Translations under genes and position numbers: made by a program
Notes under the pieces: model-generated
Told to the model about the DNA's origin: nothing
The model's database searches: none
Seen by the model: only the letters and a program-made list of their open reading frames with translations
Source: an uncultured Pelagibacteraceae bacterium
GTDB taxonomy: Bacteria > Pseudomonadota > Alphaproteobacteria > Pelagibacterales > Pelagibacteraceae
Assembly (NCBI GenBank): GCA_902596205.1
Contig: CACJSY010000005.1
Location: 1 to 64,000 of the forward strand
DNA length: 64,000 bases
Direction of reading: 5' to 3'
Shown: one piece after another, positions 1-8,366 of the stretch
Layout: each line of letters starts with the position of its first letter
Numbering within the stretch: position 1 is the first letter of the stretch

Positions 1-1472
1 TCACCACCAGTTTTAAATAAATTTTTTAAGGGATTTCCAAATTTTTCATTAAGTCTTTTCAGCCATTTACTTGTTTCGTTTTCCATTTCTTTTCGTGTCA
101 TTTTTGTAAGGTTAATATTAAAGTCCTGTCTTTCAGTTATATCTGACAGATATTGATCTATATTTTTTATATAACCATTTTCAATAGCATAATTCCACAT
201 ACCTGTTTCTGGCAGAGGTAATAAATATCCTGTGCTTGGATAAATTTTAAGTTCCTCCAGCTGAGACATCGTTTGAGAAATTGTCTCTTTCGTTTCTCTA
301 GGATAACCAATTATTATACTTGTATTGTTAATGAGTCCTGCCTCTCTACAAATATGGACTTGCTCTTTAAAAAATTTAGACTCAACTTTTTTATTCATGT
401 CTTTTAATATTTCATCACTACCAGACTCCAAAGAGTAACCAGCTGATACACATCCTGCTTTGACAAATTTTTTAGCTAGATTTAATCGATCTTCCCTCGG
501 AATAGTATTGCCTTTGGCATCAACGTCTTTACCCATCAAGTCTGCTCTGATAGCACATGTCCAATGCCACTTTAAATCTGCCTCAATAAGTTTATCTACA
601 AATTTAGTAGCTGGCCCTAATTTATGAAAAGATAACTCGTCCCAAAAGTTGAAAAAATTTGCTCCATATTTTTTATTTAACTGTTTCATCTCCAAGATTA
701 CATTTTCTGCTGATCTGTGTCTGTAAGGGTCGTGCCAAAAGACGTAATGACAAAATGTACATTTAAAAACACAACCTCTAGCAGTATTTATTGGCATCGC
801 TATTGCTTCATCCTTTTTATAAAAAGATGAGTAAGAAACTTTTTTCTTTCCACCTATTCTTAAGTATGTTTCAACATCAAAAAGATCCCAATCTGGAAAT
901 GGAAATTCATCTATGTTTTTTACAGCTTTTCTTTTTCCGTTATTAACTATTAAATTATTTTTTGTTCGGTAAATTATCCCATCAATACCTTTACCTCTTA
1001 CTGTGGATGGATATCCTTTGTTTGCATGAGGTATCTCTACTAGTGGCTCTATTATTTCACCAAAAGATTTATCATCTTTAATTGCATCTAGAACTTTAGT
1101 GATTGTAATCTCCGCTTCACCATAAATAATAATATCAACTTTTGTAGTTTGAAAGACCACTTCTGGAATACTTCCACCTACAGAATTACCTAAAATAACC
1201 TTGCTGTCTGGTTGAATATTTTTAATTGTGTTAATGCACCATTTCATCCAACTATAATGTGTTACGATACTTCCAAGACAAATTACGTCGTATTTATGTT
1301 TCCTTAAATAATCTTCAACATATTTGTTGGAATAATCTCCAGCGTCTATATCTAAAATATCAAAATCGTATCCGTATTGCTTTACGTAGGTCACAACATA
1401 GCCTAATCCTACCGGCAAGAATATATGGTCTGTACCTTGTCTAAGGCTAGGATTTATAAATAAAATTTTCAT
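1..1472 (-). CDS. B12-binding radical SAM protein (3' end cut by window edge)
   Basis: This gene is absent from the ORF track because its stop lies beyond base 1. Reading the minus strand from the ATG at 1472 gives 490 codons without a stop. The N-terminal ~150 residues look like a cobalamin-binding Rossmann domain (MKILFINPSL start, then a CLGSIVTHYSW-like stretch). A radical SAM cluster motif CVFKCTFC (CxxxCxxC) lies near residues 234-241 and should bind a 4Fe-4S cluster. The architecture is that of the BchE/MiaB-like B12-dependent Fe-S oxidoreductases, whose members methylate or rearrange unreactive carbons; the substrate cannot be read from sequence. It diverges from the riboswitch-controlled B12 receptor, so supply and user of cobalamin are adjacent. 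The family assignment is firm, the function unknown. Confidence 0.85.
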   Translation of the reverse strand, partial: MKILFINPSLRQGTDHIFLPVGLGYVVTYVKQYGYDFDILDIDAGDYSNKYVEDYLRKHKYDVICLGSIVTHYSWMKWCINTIKNIQPDSKVILGNSVGGSIPEVVFQTTKVDIIIYGEAEITITKVLDAIKDDKSFGEIIEPLVEIPHANKGYPSTVRGKGIDGIIYRTKNNLIVNNGKRKAVKNIDEFPFPDWDLFDVETYLRIGGKKKVSYSSFYKKDEAIAMPINTARGCVFKCTFCHYVFWHDPYRHRSAENVILEMKQLNKKYGANFFNFWDELSFHKLGPATKFVDKLIEADLKWHWTCAIRADLMGKDVDAKGNTIPREDRLNLAKKFVKAGCVSAGYSLESGSDEILKDMNKKVESKFFKEQVHICREAGLINNTSIIIGYPRETKETISQTMSQLEELKIYPSTGYLLPLPETGMWNYAIENGYIKNIDQYLSDITERQDFNINLTKMTRKEMENETSKWLKRLNEKFGNPLKNLFKTGG

Positions 1473-1566
1473 AGATCATTATTTAATCAAATTTAATAAA
1501 AAACTTCTACATGATTTGAGGGTAATTTAATAGTTGCAAAAAAAGCATTTAAAGATATAAGCAAAT

Positions 1567-1710
1567 TATACTGAATCTTGACGGGGAATTAGTGCGAAAT
1601 TCACTTGCTGTTCCTGCAACCGTATAGTCGGAGTGCCGTCCAGTATAGTCCGCTGTTGAACGATGGCCAGGAAAAGCCTAGTTCTGCAATTTAATTGGCA
1701 GTGGCTTTAA
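1567..1710 (+). promoter_or_regulatory. Cobalamin riboswitch (compact aptamer)
   Basis: The leader of the BtuB-like gene has the cobalamin aptamer core: a GGGGAATTAGTGCGAAATTC box, then CCTGCAACCGTAT, then the B12-box AGTCGGAGTGCCGTC. The flanking arms TATACTG (1567-1573) and CAGTATA (1641-1647), with the inner pair GACGG/CCGTC, would form the basal stem. The short core without long peripheral domains resembles the compact Cbl-II type known from marine metagenomes. A further stem region follows (1648-1710) and could supply the kissing-loop partner. In this family, ligand binding lowers expression of the uptake genes. The boundaries are approximate. Confidence 0.85.
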
Positions 1711-1718
1711 AGTTAAAA

Positions 1719-1738
1719 GTTAGATGAAAAAATCTAAC
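1719..1738 (+). promoter_or_regulatory. Hairpin between riboswitch and btuB start
   Basis: A perfect 7-bp inverted repeat, GTTAGAT then a 6-base loop then ATCTAAC, ends 17 bases before the btuB ATG. It is followed by an A-rich stretch and the ribosome-binding site AAGGA. Because A's rather than T's follow it, it is not an intrinsic terminator on this strand. It could be part of a translational expression platform, which is inference. Confidence 0.4.
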
Positions 1739-1755
1739 AAAAAAAAGGACTGTTA

Positions 1756-3615
1756 ATGAAAAATTTTTTAATAGTAATATTATCTTTACTTATTTTTTTT
1801 CCTCTAGGAGGCGAGGAATTGAAAAATTGTAAATGGAAAAACGAAAGTGGTACTCCGTGTTTAACTATTTTTTCTGCACCTAATACTTCTAAAATAACAG
1901 AGGGTGTTCTTGGAAAAACAGTTATCACAAAAAAACAAATTATCGAATCTGGCTATGAAGACGTGAGAAGTGTTTTAGAATATATAGCTGGCGTGGATGT
2001 ATATAGCGATGGACCCACTGGTCAAAAAACCTCAGTTTTTATGAGAGGAACTAATTCCAATCACACATTAGTTTTACTGAACGGAATTCCTATTAATGAT
2101 CAAAGTTCTCCTAAAGCAATGTTTGATTTTGGTTATGATTTTTTACATGGTTTGCAACAAATAGAAATTTATAAAGGCGCTAGTGGAGCTATCTTTGGGC
2201 CAGCCGCCATCGGAGGTGCAATCAATTTTGTGACAGATATTGATTACAAAAATAGTACTTCTTTCACAATATCGGATAAACGTAATAACTCAATTAGTGG
2301 AAACTATACATATATTACTGAAACTGGTTGGCATCATAATATACAAGGTGGGTCTTCTCAGTCTGAGGAGATTTCAGCAGGAAATAGCAAACCGGATCTT
2401 GATGGAGCAAAAAATATATCACTTAACTACAATTCGATGAAATTTTTGTCTGATAACTTAAAATTTAAAGGCACAGGTTATTTAAGGAAAACTGACACAG
2501 GATATGACAAATCAACAGACGAACAAGCTGAAGGTACAAATGTGATGTATGCTATCCAATCAAGTTTAGAAAATAAAAAACAAAATAAGTTCGATAAATT
2601 TACTTCACATGTTCACGTATATGATCGGGTGTATGATGAGGCTGAAAAAAACAAATATTATTCACAAGCTTATACCTTAAAGGCTGAGAGAAAAGTTAGT
2701 TTGTCAGATAAAATATCTTATGGTTTCGGAGGTGATTACAATTATAATAAAGGAGATTTTCAAGTTTATGGAACATACGGTAGTTCCGCCAAAGGTCATG
2801 CTGATAACATTGGTATTTTTTCAAACGCTGGTTATAAACTTGACGACTCAACAATTTTATCTTTTCATACTAGAGGAGACTCACATAAATATAGTGGAGA
2901 GAATTTAACTTACAGATTAAACGCAACTAAATTGATCGAAAATCTTAAATTAAGCTTTTCAGAGTCCACAGGACTAAGACACCCAGACCTGTATGTTCTT
3001 CACGGTGGAAATCCTGGTTCCTCTTTTTATAATGGAGCTTTCAAGGCTATGTTAACAACTAAACCTGAGACGAGTTTAACTAGGGAAATTTCAGCTAAAT
3101 ATGATTTTTCAAAAAATATATCTTTTGGAACAACAGCTTACAGAGGGTCTGTGTCGGATGTTTTGAATCGTAGTAATAGCTCAGGAGGTTATAACGAAAC
3201 AATTGATATTAATCAGGAAGGTTTAGAAAGTAACTTATCTTTTAAGGGAAACAAACAAAAACTAAAGTTATCAAGTACTTTTTCAAAAAGTACCGAGTCA
3301 AATGGAAGACCTCAACTAAGACGGCCAGACGAACAATACGGAATTAATTATAACGCAAAATTAAACTCTAACCTTATCGGTTTATTTGGCGTGAATTTAA
3401 ATTACAGACATGTAGGTAAAGCAGAAGACTGGGTAGGTTCGGTGAGAAAAGACGTAGATAGCACAGATATAATGAATCTATCGATCTCGAAAGAACTATT
3501 TGGATTTGAGTGGTCGTTGAACAGTACAAATTTATTAGACGAGTACTATCAAAAACCTTATGGATATAATCAAGAAAGAAGAAATTTTAACCTATCTCTT
3601 AGATCCAAGTACTGA
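1756..3615 (+). CDS. btuB: BtuB-like TonB-dependent vitamin B12 receptor
   Basis: A 619-residue outer-membrane receptor with an N-terminal signal peptide (MKNFLIVILSLLIFFPLGG). A plug domain covers about residues 45-165, with the typical VFMRGTNSNHTLVLLNGIPI and YGKG/GAIFGPAAIGGAINF-like patterns. A long beta-barrel follows and ends in an aromatic residue (SLRSKY). The length fits BtuB (about 600). The substrate call rests mainly on the cobalamin riboswitch directly upstream. Uptake needs TonB-ExbB-ExbD energy; no dedicated tonB is in the window, only tolQRA at 58-60 kb. The start is the ATG after AAAAAAAGGACTGTTA. It probably forms an operon with the next gene, 18 bases downstream. Confidence 0.88.
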   Translation: MKNFLIVILSLLIFFPLGGEELKNCKWKNESGTPCLTIFSAPNTSKITEGVLGKTVITKKQIIESGYEDVRSVLEYIAGVDVYSDGPTGQKTSVFMRGTNSNHTLVLLNGIPINDQSSPKAMFDFGYDFLHGLQQIEIYKGASGAIFGPAAIGGAINFVTDIDYKNSTSFTISDKRNNSISGNYTYITETGWHHNIQGGSSQSEEISAGNSKPDLDGAKNISLNYNSMKFLSDNLKFKGTGYLRKTDTGYDKSTDEQAEGTNVMYAIQSSLENKKQNKFDKFTSHVHVYDRVYDEAEKNKYYSQAYTLKAERKVSLSDKISYGFGGDYNYNKGDFQVYGTYGSSAKGHADNIGIFSNAGYKLDDSTILSFHTRGDSHKYSGENLTYRLNATKLIENLKLSFSESTGLRHPDLYVLHGGNPGSSFYNGAFKAMLTTKPETSLTREISAKYDFSKNISFGTTAYRGSVSDVLNRSNSSGGYNETIDINQEGLESNLSFKGNKQKLKLSSTFSKSTESNGRPQLRRPDEQYGINYNAKLNSNLIGLFGVNLNYRHVGKAEDWVGSVRKDVDSTDIMNLSISKELFGFEWSLNSTNLLDEYYQKPYGYNQERRNFNLSLRSKY

Positions 3616-3633
3616 TAGTTTATAATAAAACTT

Positions 3634-4134
3634 ATGAAAAAAAGTATTGTTATATCTTTAGGAATATTTTTGTCTTTAGCAGCAAGTAGATTTATTCCTC
3701 ATCCACCAAATTTTACAAGTCTAATTGCATTAAGTTTTTACGTGCCTGTTTTTTTTGGGCTAAGATTTATACCTGCTTTAATACTCAGTTTTGCTCTAAC
3801 CGATTTTATTATCGGTTATCACAGCGGAACCCACTGGACATGGGGAAGTGTACTATTGATAGGTTTAATATCAGTGTATTTCTCTAATAATTTTTCACTT
3901 AGAATTTCCGGTGCACTATTAGGAGCATTAATATTTTTTATAATTACTAATTTTGGTGTTTGGACTACGGGATATTACGGGTTAAATCTTAATGGTCTTA
4001 TAAATTCTTACTTTTTGGCGCTCCCTTTTTTTGGTTATTCAGTTTTATCAACATTAATTTTTGCAGTAATAATTGAAACTATTTATAAAATTTATTCTAA
4101 AAATTTTTTAAAATACCTCAAATTTAATAAGTGA
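3634..4134 (+). CDS. Small multipass membrane protein, putative B12 transport component (DUF6580/ECF-S-like)
   Basis: A 166-residue, highly hydrophobic protein with about five predicted membrane helices and loop motifs such as RFIPHPPNF near residue 20 and YHSGTHWTW near residue 70. It lies 18 bases after the BtuB-like gene, so it should share the cobalamin riboswitch. The length, helix count and context recall the substrate-binding S components of ECF transporters and the DUF6580 family found beside B12 genes. I infer that it moves cobalamin, or a precursor, across the inner membrane. No ATPase partner or BtuC/D homologue is in the window, so the energising partner is unknown. The family call is tentative; the operon link is firmer. 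Confidence 0.6.
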   Translation: MKKSIVISLGIFLSLAASRFIPHPPNFTSLIALSFYVPVFFGLRFIPALILSFALTDFIIGYHSGTHWTWGSVLLIGLISVYFSNNFSLRISGALLGALIFFIITNFGVWTTGYYGLNLNGLINSYFLALPFFGYSVLSTLIFAVIIETIYKIYSKNFLKYLKFNK

Positions 4135-4185
4135 AACAATCAAACTCTTTAAAAAATAATTTTTTTACTCCCCGAAATACTATTC

Positions 4186-4884
4186 ATGAGAATTAATAAG
4201 AAAGAAAATATATGTATAATCCCTGCAAGAGGTGGGAGTAAAAGAATACCAAGAAAAAACCTTAAATCTTTTTTTGGAAAGCCAATTATTTATTATGTTA
4301 TCAAAAATATAAAAGATACTAACTTTTTTGACAAAATCGTTGTGTCAACAGATGACTTAAAAATTGCACAGTTTTCAAAAAAAAACGGCGCTTACATTCA
4401 TGTAAGACAAAAAAATTTGGCTAAAGACAATGTTCCTTTAATTGATGTTATTGCAAAAGTTATAAAAGATTTGGAAAAAAAAAATTTATATTACAAAAAA
4501 ATTTGTTGTTTGTTTCCAACTTCTATTTTTCTTAAAAAATCTCAATTAAAGTTGGGTTTTAAAAAATTGAAACCAAAACTTAATTATGTTTTCACAGCTA
4601 AAAAATATGACCATCCAATAGAAAGATCATTTAAAAAAAAAAGAAATACATTGGTAATGACAAAGTTAAAAACAGAAAAAAAAAATACTCAATTTTTTAC
4701 TCCTAGCTACCACGATGCAGCCCAGTTTTATTTAGGATGGAAGAGGTCGTGGATTTCTAAAAAAAAAATATTCCAAGGAAAATCAGATTTTATTGAAATA
4801 CCAAAGCTTAATTCACAAGATATCGACACTTATGATGATTGGCAAATTTCTGAAATACTTTGGAAATTAGGAAAAAGAAAATGA
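4186..4884 (+). CDS. pseF: Pseudaminic acid cytidylyltransferase (PseF-type CMP-sugar synthetase)
   Basis: A 232-residue nucleotidyltransferase that would activate a nonulosonic acid with CTP to give the CMP-sugar. The N-terminal motif IIPARGGSKRIPRKNLK (residues 11-27) is the CTP-binding signature of acylneuraminate cytidylyltransferases. HPIERSFK and YHDAAQFYLGW (about residue 178) are the marks separating PseF from NeuA/LegF. It is alone on the plus strand at the island's left edge, converging on the 602-residue gene with a 4-base gap. PseB and PseC are 14-16 kb away, and no PseG, PseH or PseI is recognisable in the window. The cytidylyltransferase call is firm; the exact sugar is inferred. 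Confidence 0.82.
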   Translation: MRINKKENICIIPARGGSKRIPRKNLKSFFGKPIIYYVIKNIKDTNFFDKIVVSTDDLKIAQFSKKNGAYIHVRQKNLAKDNVPLIDVIAKVIKDLEKKNLYYKKICCLFPTSIFLKKSQLKLGFKKLKPKLNYVFTAKKYDHPIERSFKKKRNTLVMTKLKTEKKNTQFFTPSYHDAAQFYLGWKRSWISKKKIFQGKSDFIEIPKLNSQDIDTYDDWQISEILWKLGKRK

Positions 4885-4888
4885 AAAT

Positions 4889-6697
4889 TTATCTTAAAAC
4901 TTTTATTAAATTGTTTTGACATCTTTTCAAGTTAAATTTTGTATAGTGTTGTTTTCTAAAACTATTTAGTAAAGAATTGTAGTAGTTAAAATTATCTTGG
5001 ATTTTTTCTAATTTATTAATCAAATCATTCACACTATAAGACATTATTTCTGGCGGGTAATTAATAATTCCAGTGATGTAGGAAGGTTTATCATACACGA
5101 TTACAGGTTTATTATTCATAAGAAAGTCATCAACCAAAGATGTCCATTTTGCTATCGAAAAATCTGCATTTTGTGTCATTTCAAAGTTAGTAATTTTTAT
5201 ATTATGTGGGAAGAAAATTAAATTTTCCTGTTTTTGTACATCTTTATAAACGTCTTTAAAAAATTTGATTTTTGTCCAGTTATAGTTTTTACTTTTAAGC
5301 ACAAATAAAATTTTAGGAAAATTTTGTGAAACTTTTAAAATAATTTTATAAAATTTAATATTCTCAGACCAATTGACTAAAGGGCTTAGCGAAGATTTGT
5401 ACCAATCTTTATCAGAATGATAGTCCAACACAAAACAGATTTTATTAAAGTTTTTTTTATATTTATTAAATAGCCCTAAATGATTTCCATTAGACATGCT
5501 TTCATGTCCGCCAACGATTATTGAATTTGTCTTCTTATAAAATTGGTGTTTAAGATCTTTTAAAGTTTGCTTGCCAAAAATAAAATAGTTATCAACTATG
5601 AATTGGTGTTTTTGAGCAGGATAAATAAGCCTTTTTGTGATACAATTAACTTTAATACCTTTATGCTTTAATGCGATAATAAGTGTTGTAGAAATTTGAA
5701 ACTCGTTATCAATAATTGCATTTCTTAAATTTGGAAGTTTATCTAAAATTTGTACATTGCTTTTTATTTCAAGAACAGACCAGCAAAATCTTATGCCAGC
5801 TGATAAATCATTAATTAATAAAGATTTTAAAATTAATTTTGAAAGCAATAAAGTTTCGTTATTTAAAAGTGGTATAATTCTTTTTCTGTACCAGTAAAAA
5901 AATTTAAGTTTCAACTTTTTGTAATATCTAAACGACACAGGATCTAGATTCTTTGAAGTTTCACATACAATAATATTTTTTTTATTAAGCAGACTATTTT
6001 TATTTTTGGAGAAAAAAAAACTTTTATAATTTAAATAATTTGAATTAGCCGTAACAATTCCCCCAGCTGTGAAAAAGATAGTTTTGTATTTTTTAAAATT
6101 AATTGTATTGACCTTAGAATTATTTTTTTTTTTAGTAATTAAAGTAAATCTATTTTTGATATAAACAATGATGTGTGCACTTATGTCAATTATGTCTGTA
6201 AAAAAATTCAGAAGAAATGGTTTTAAAATAATTAAATTTTTATAATATTTTAAAGACTCTTTAGTAATCATGTTTTTATTAATCCAAAAGTACGAATTTT
6301 TTCCTTCTTGCTGTATCTTGTTTCCAAATTCAAATAATACTAAAATTTCAAAAACTCTTTGATTAAAATAATTGGTAAGAAAAACTTTTAAAAAAGTTTT
6401 ATCAATAAATTTTTTTTTAAGTTCCTCAGACCAAATATCTTTAATTACTTTATCTGACATTCTCTTTGAAATATCATAAGCATATTTTTTCATAAGTGTA
6501 TATTTTGAACTTATAGAGTGCTCAGATTTATTAAAATCAATTTTTATAATTCCTAACTTTTCTAAAATTAAAATAATTGGCTTATTTTTGATAAACGGAT
6601 TTGTCTTTAAAAAAAAAACTTTGAACCAAAAAGTTCTTAGAATCAAAATTAAAAATATATTAAAAAAATTTAGTTCATCAAAAATTATTTTTTTCAT
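4889..6697 (-). CDS. Large putative surface-glycan glycosyltransferase
   Basis: A 602-residue lysine-rich protein, the last gene of the minus-strand nonulosonate operon. I do not recognise it by full-length family. The N-terminal third has two hydrophobic stretches. The C-terminal half looks like a GT-B Rossmann domain: KICFVLDYHSDKDW near 435, NLIFFPHNIKITNFEM near 505, then AKWTSLVDDFLMNNKPVIVYD near 535. The last resembles the acceptor/donor loop of CDP-glycerol glycerophosphotransferase and capsule transferases (SWxSxxxD...g.PvixyD). A role in adding the CMP-nonulosonate or another residue to a lipid-linked glycan is inferred from operon position. Two other proteins here (397 and 446 residues) share the same loose character. 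Confidence 0.45.
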   Translation of the reverse strand: MKKIIFDELNFFNIFLILILRTFWFKVFFLKTNPFIKNKPIILILEKLGIIKIDFNKSEHSISSKYTLMKKYAYDISKRMSDKVIKDIWSEELKKKFIDKTFLKVFLTNYFNQRVFEILVLFEFGNKIQQEGKNSYFWINKNMITKESLKYYKNLIILKPFLLNFFTDIIDISAHIIVYIKNRFTLITKKKNNSKVNTINFKKYKTIFFTAGGIVTANSNYLNYKSFFFSKNKNSLLNKKNIIVCETSKNLDPVSFRYYKKLKLKFFYWYRKRIIPLLNNETLLLSKLILKSLLINDLSAGIRFCWSVLEIKSNVQILDKLPNLRNAIIDNEFQISTTLIIALKHKGIKVNCITKRLIYPAQKHQFIVDNYFIFGKQTLKDLKHQFYKKTNSIIVGGHESMSNGNHLGLFNKYKKNFNKICFVLDYHSDKDWYKSSLSPLVNWSENIKFYKIILKVSQNFPKILFVLKSKNYNWTKIKFFKDVYKDVQKQENLIFFPHNIKITNFEMTQNADFSIAKWTSLVDDFLMNNKPVIVYDKPSYITGIINYPPEIMSYSVNDLINKLEKIQDNFNYYNSLLNSFRKQHYTKFNLKRCQNNLIKVLR

Positions 6698-6717
6698 TCT
6701 AGAAAATAAATGAGGTC

Positions 6718-7713
6718 TTAAATTTTCTCGTCCTTTTTGTAATTTTTCTTTGCTTTTTTTCCATATAAATTAGGAATTCTCATTGGAGAAATTCCCCCAG
6801 TTCCAGTCCTCTTTGTATAAACGTTATGATTACCAAGAGTTTCATTCTTAAGAATAAATTTACTTGCAACTAAATATTGCCTGCATTTTATAATATTCTT
6901 CCTCTCACTATTTGAGACAAACTTATCCTCAATACCAATTAGCTTTTCAGTTTTTCTAATTGAGACAACCATATTTTTAAATTCTTTTGGTGTTAAGCTG
7001 GATTGATGATCTGGTCCTTTTAAGTTTCTATTTAATGTGAAGTGTTTTTCAACAATTTTTGCTCCAAGTGCGATAGCAGCGATAGGGGTTTCTATTGAAA
7101 CTGTATGATCAGAGTATCCAACTTCAGTTTTAAATATTTTTCTTAGCTTTTTTATTGCTCTTAAATTAACATCTTTAAGAGGTGTAGGGTATTCAGTGTT
7201 GCAGTGGAGTAAAGAAATATTCTTTCTTTTGGTTCCTGATCTTACAATAAGGTCAAAAGCTTTTCTTATTTCTTCTAAATTGCTCATGCCAGTAGATAAG
7301 ATAATTTTTTTACCCAATGAACCAACCTTTTTTAAGAGAGGGTAATTTGTTATTTCACCAGAAGGTATCTTAATTCTTTTTAAATTAAGTTTAGTAGCCA
7401 AACTTAAATCATCTATATTAAAAAAAGAGGCAGAAAATTCAATTTTTTTTCTCTTACACATCTCATATAATTTAGAAAAATCATTTTCACTTAATTCTAG
7501 TTTTTTAAGCATTTCAAATTGATTTTTAAATTTGGAATTCCTTTGATAGTTTGCCTTTGGGGTATATGCGGTTGTCAATTTATCAGCCTTAAAAATCTGA
7601 AATTTAATTACATCCGCACCCATTTTTTTGGCTACGGAAATTAATTTTTTTGCCAATTTTAGGTTTCCATTATGATTAACACCTGCTTCTGCAATAATTA
7701 AAGTCTTGCTCAT
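6718..7713 (-). CDS. neuB: Nonulosonic acid synthase (NeuB/LegI family)
   Basis: A 331-residue enzyme that would condense phosphoenolpyruvate with a 6-carbon N-acyl sugar to give a 9-carbon sialic/legionaminic-type acid. A TIM-barrel domain covers about 1-270, with IIAEAGVNHNGN (6-17), VIKFQIFKAD, RIKIPSGEI, LLHCNTEYPTP, VGYSDHT and EKHFTLNR. The loop KGPDHQSSLTPKEF is of the NeuB/LegI kind rather than the PseI kind. A C-terminal SAF/antifreeze-like domain follows (about 275-331, slightly short). It is encoded with LegC, LegG, LegH, PtmE-like and LegF homologues, so legionaminic acid or a derivative is the likely product. It is the only synthase of this family in the window. Confidence 0.9.
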   Translation of the reverse strand: MSKTLIIAEAGVNHNGNLKLAKKLISVAKKMGADVIKFQIFKADKLTTAYTPKANYQRNSKFKNQFEMLKKLELSENDFSKLYEMCKRKKIEFSASFFNIDDLSLATKLNLKRIKIPSGEITNYPLLKKVGSLGKKIILSTGMSNLEEIRKAFDLIVRSGTKRKNISLLHCNTEYPTPLKDVNLRAIKKLRKIFKTEVGYSDHTVSIETPIAAIALGAKIVEKHFTLNRNLKGPDHQSSLTPKEFKNMVVSIRKTEKLIGIEDKFVSNSERKNIIKCRQYLVASKFILKNETLGNHNVYTKRTGTGGISPMRIPNLYGKKAKKNYKKDEKI

Positions 7714-7794
7714 AAATTTAAATTTTTGTGATCAGTTTATTCAACATATAAATCTTATTATAGCAATTATTAAAATCCTTTATAATTATGCTAA

Positions 7795-8334
7795 TCATTT
7801 TTTGTTAATAATTTTTTTAAGTTCATCAAATATACGATTTGAATAATGACTCACGGGTTTTTTAAAGTCATTAACAATTACAATGTTTGGTTTCTTTGGA
7901 AATTCCGGCCTTAGGTCTACACCCCAAATATTTTTCATATTTTTTCTGAAATATATTTTTTTTTTATTCTTCTTAACAATATTTTTTAAATCTGTTTTAA
8001 TATAAATTTCGATATAATTTGAAAATTTTTTTTTATTCATTTCTCTGACTTTATCAAACATCGAAATAGTAGAATAAACCAAATTAATTTTTTGCCTTAA
8101 AATTAATTCACAAAATTTCAATTTAGTCTTTGCAAATTTTAGTCTATCTTTTTTTGTATATTTTCTAAAACCGTGAATATTTCTTAGGTTATCTCCGCTT
8201 ACTATGATTGAAGGTCCGTAATATTTCTGAATTTTTGGAAGCAAATATCTTGCTATTGAGGATTTTCCTGATCCAGCAAGACCAGTTATCCAGAATAAAA
8301 CACCTTCCTTTTTATTTATATTTAATTTTCTCAT
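7795..8334 (-). CDS. cysC: Adenylylsulfate (APS) kinase-like protein
   Basis: A 179-residue P-loop kinase with Walker A GLAGSGKSS (about 18-26). A VSGDNLRNIHGFRKYTKKDR stretch corresponds to the CysC motif around the APS-binding loop (DGDNxRxGL). The family phosphorylates adenylylsulfate to PAPS, the donor for sulfotransferases. The next gene upstream in the operon encodes a sulfotransferase, a natural partner. No sulfate-reduction genes are nearby, so PAPS for glycan sulfation is more plausible than cysteine synthesis. The GDNLR variant and the short length leave some doubt about substrate. An 80-base gap follows before neuB. Confidence 0.72.
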   Translation of the reverse strand: MRKLNINKKEGVLFWITGLAGSGKSSIARYLLPKIQKYYGPSIIVSGDNLRNIHGFRKYTKKDRLKFAKTKLKFCELILRQKINLVYSTISMFDKVREMNKKKFSNYIEIYIKTDLKNIVKKNKKKIYFRKNMKNIWGVDLRPEFPKKPNIVIVNDFKKPVSHYSNRIFDELKKIINKK

Positions 8335-8366
8335 TTCCTTTTTTGTAAAAACAAAGTTTAATTGTC

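Noticed and set aside
1259-1444. Plus-strand ORF of 61 residues
   Set aside because: It lies antisense within the radical SAM gene, which has a strong motif and a full-length open frame.
1719-1738. Intrinsic terminator for the riboswitch
   Set aside because: The stem is followed by A's, not T's, on the plus strand.
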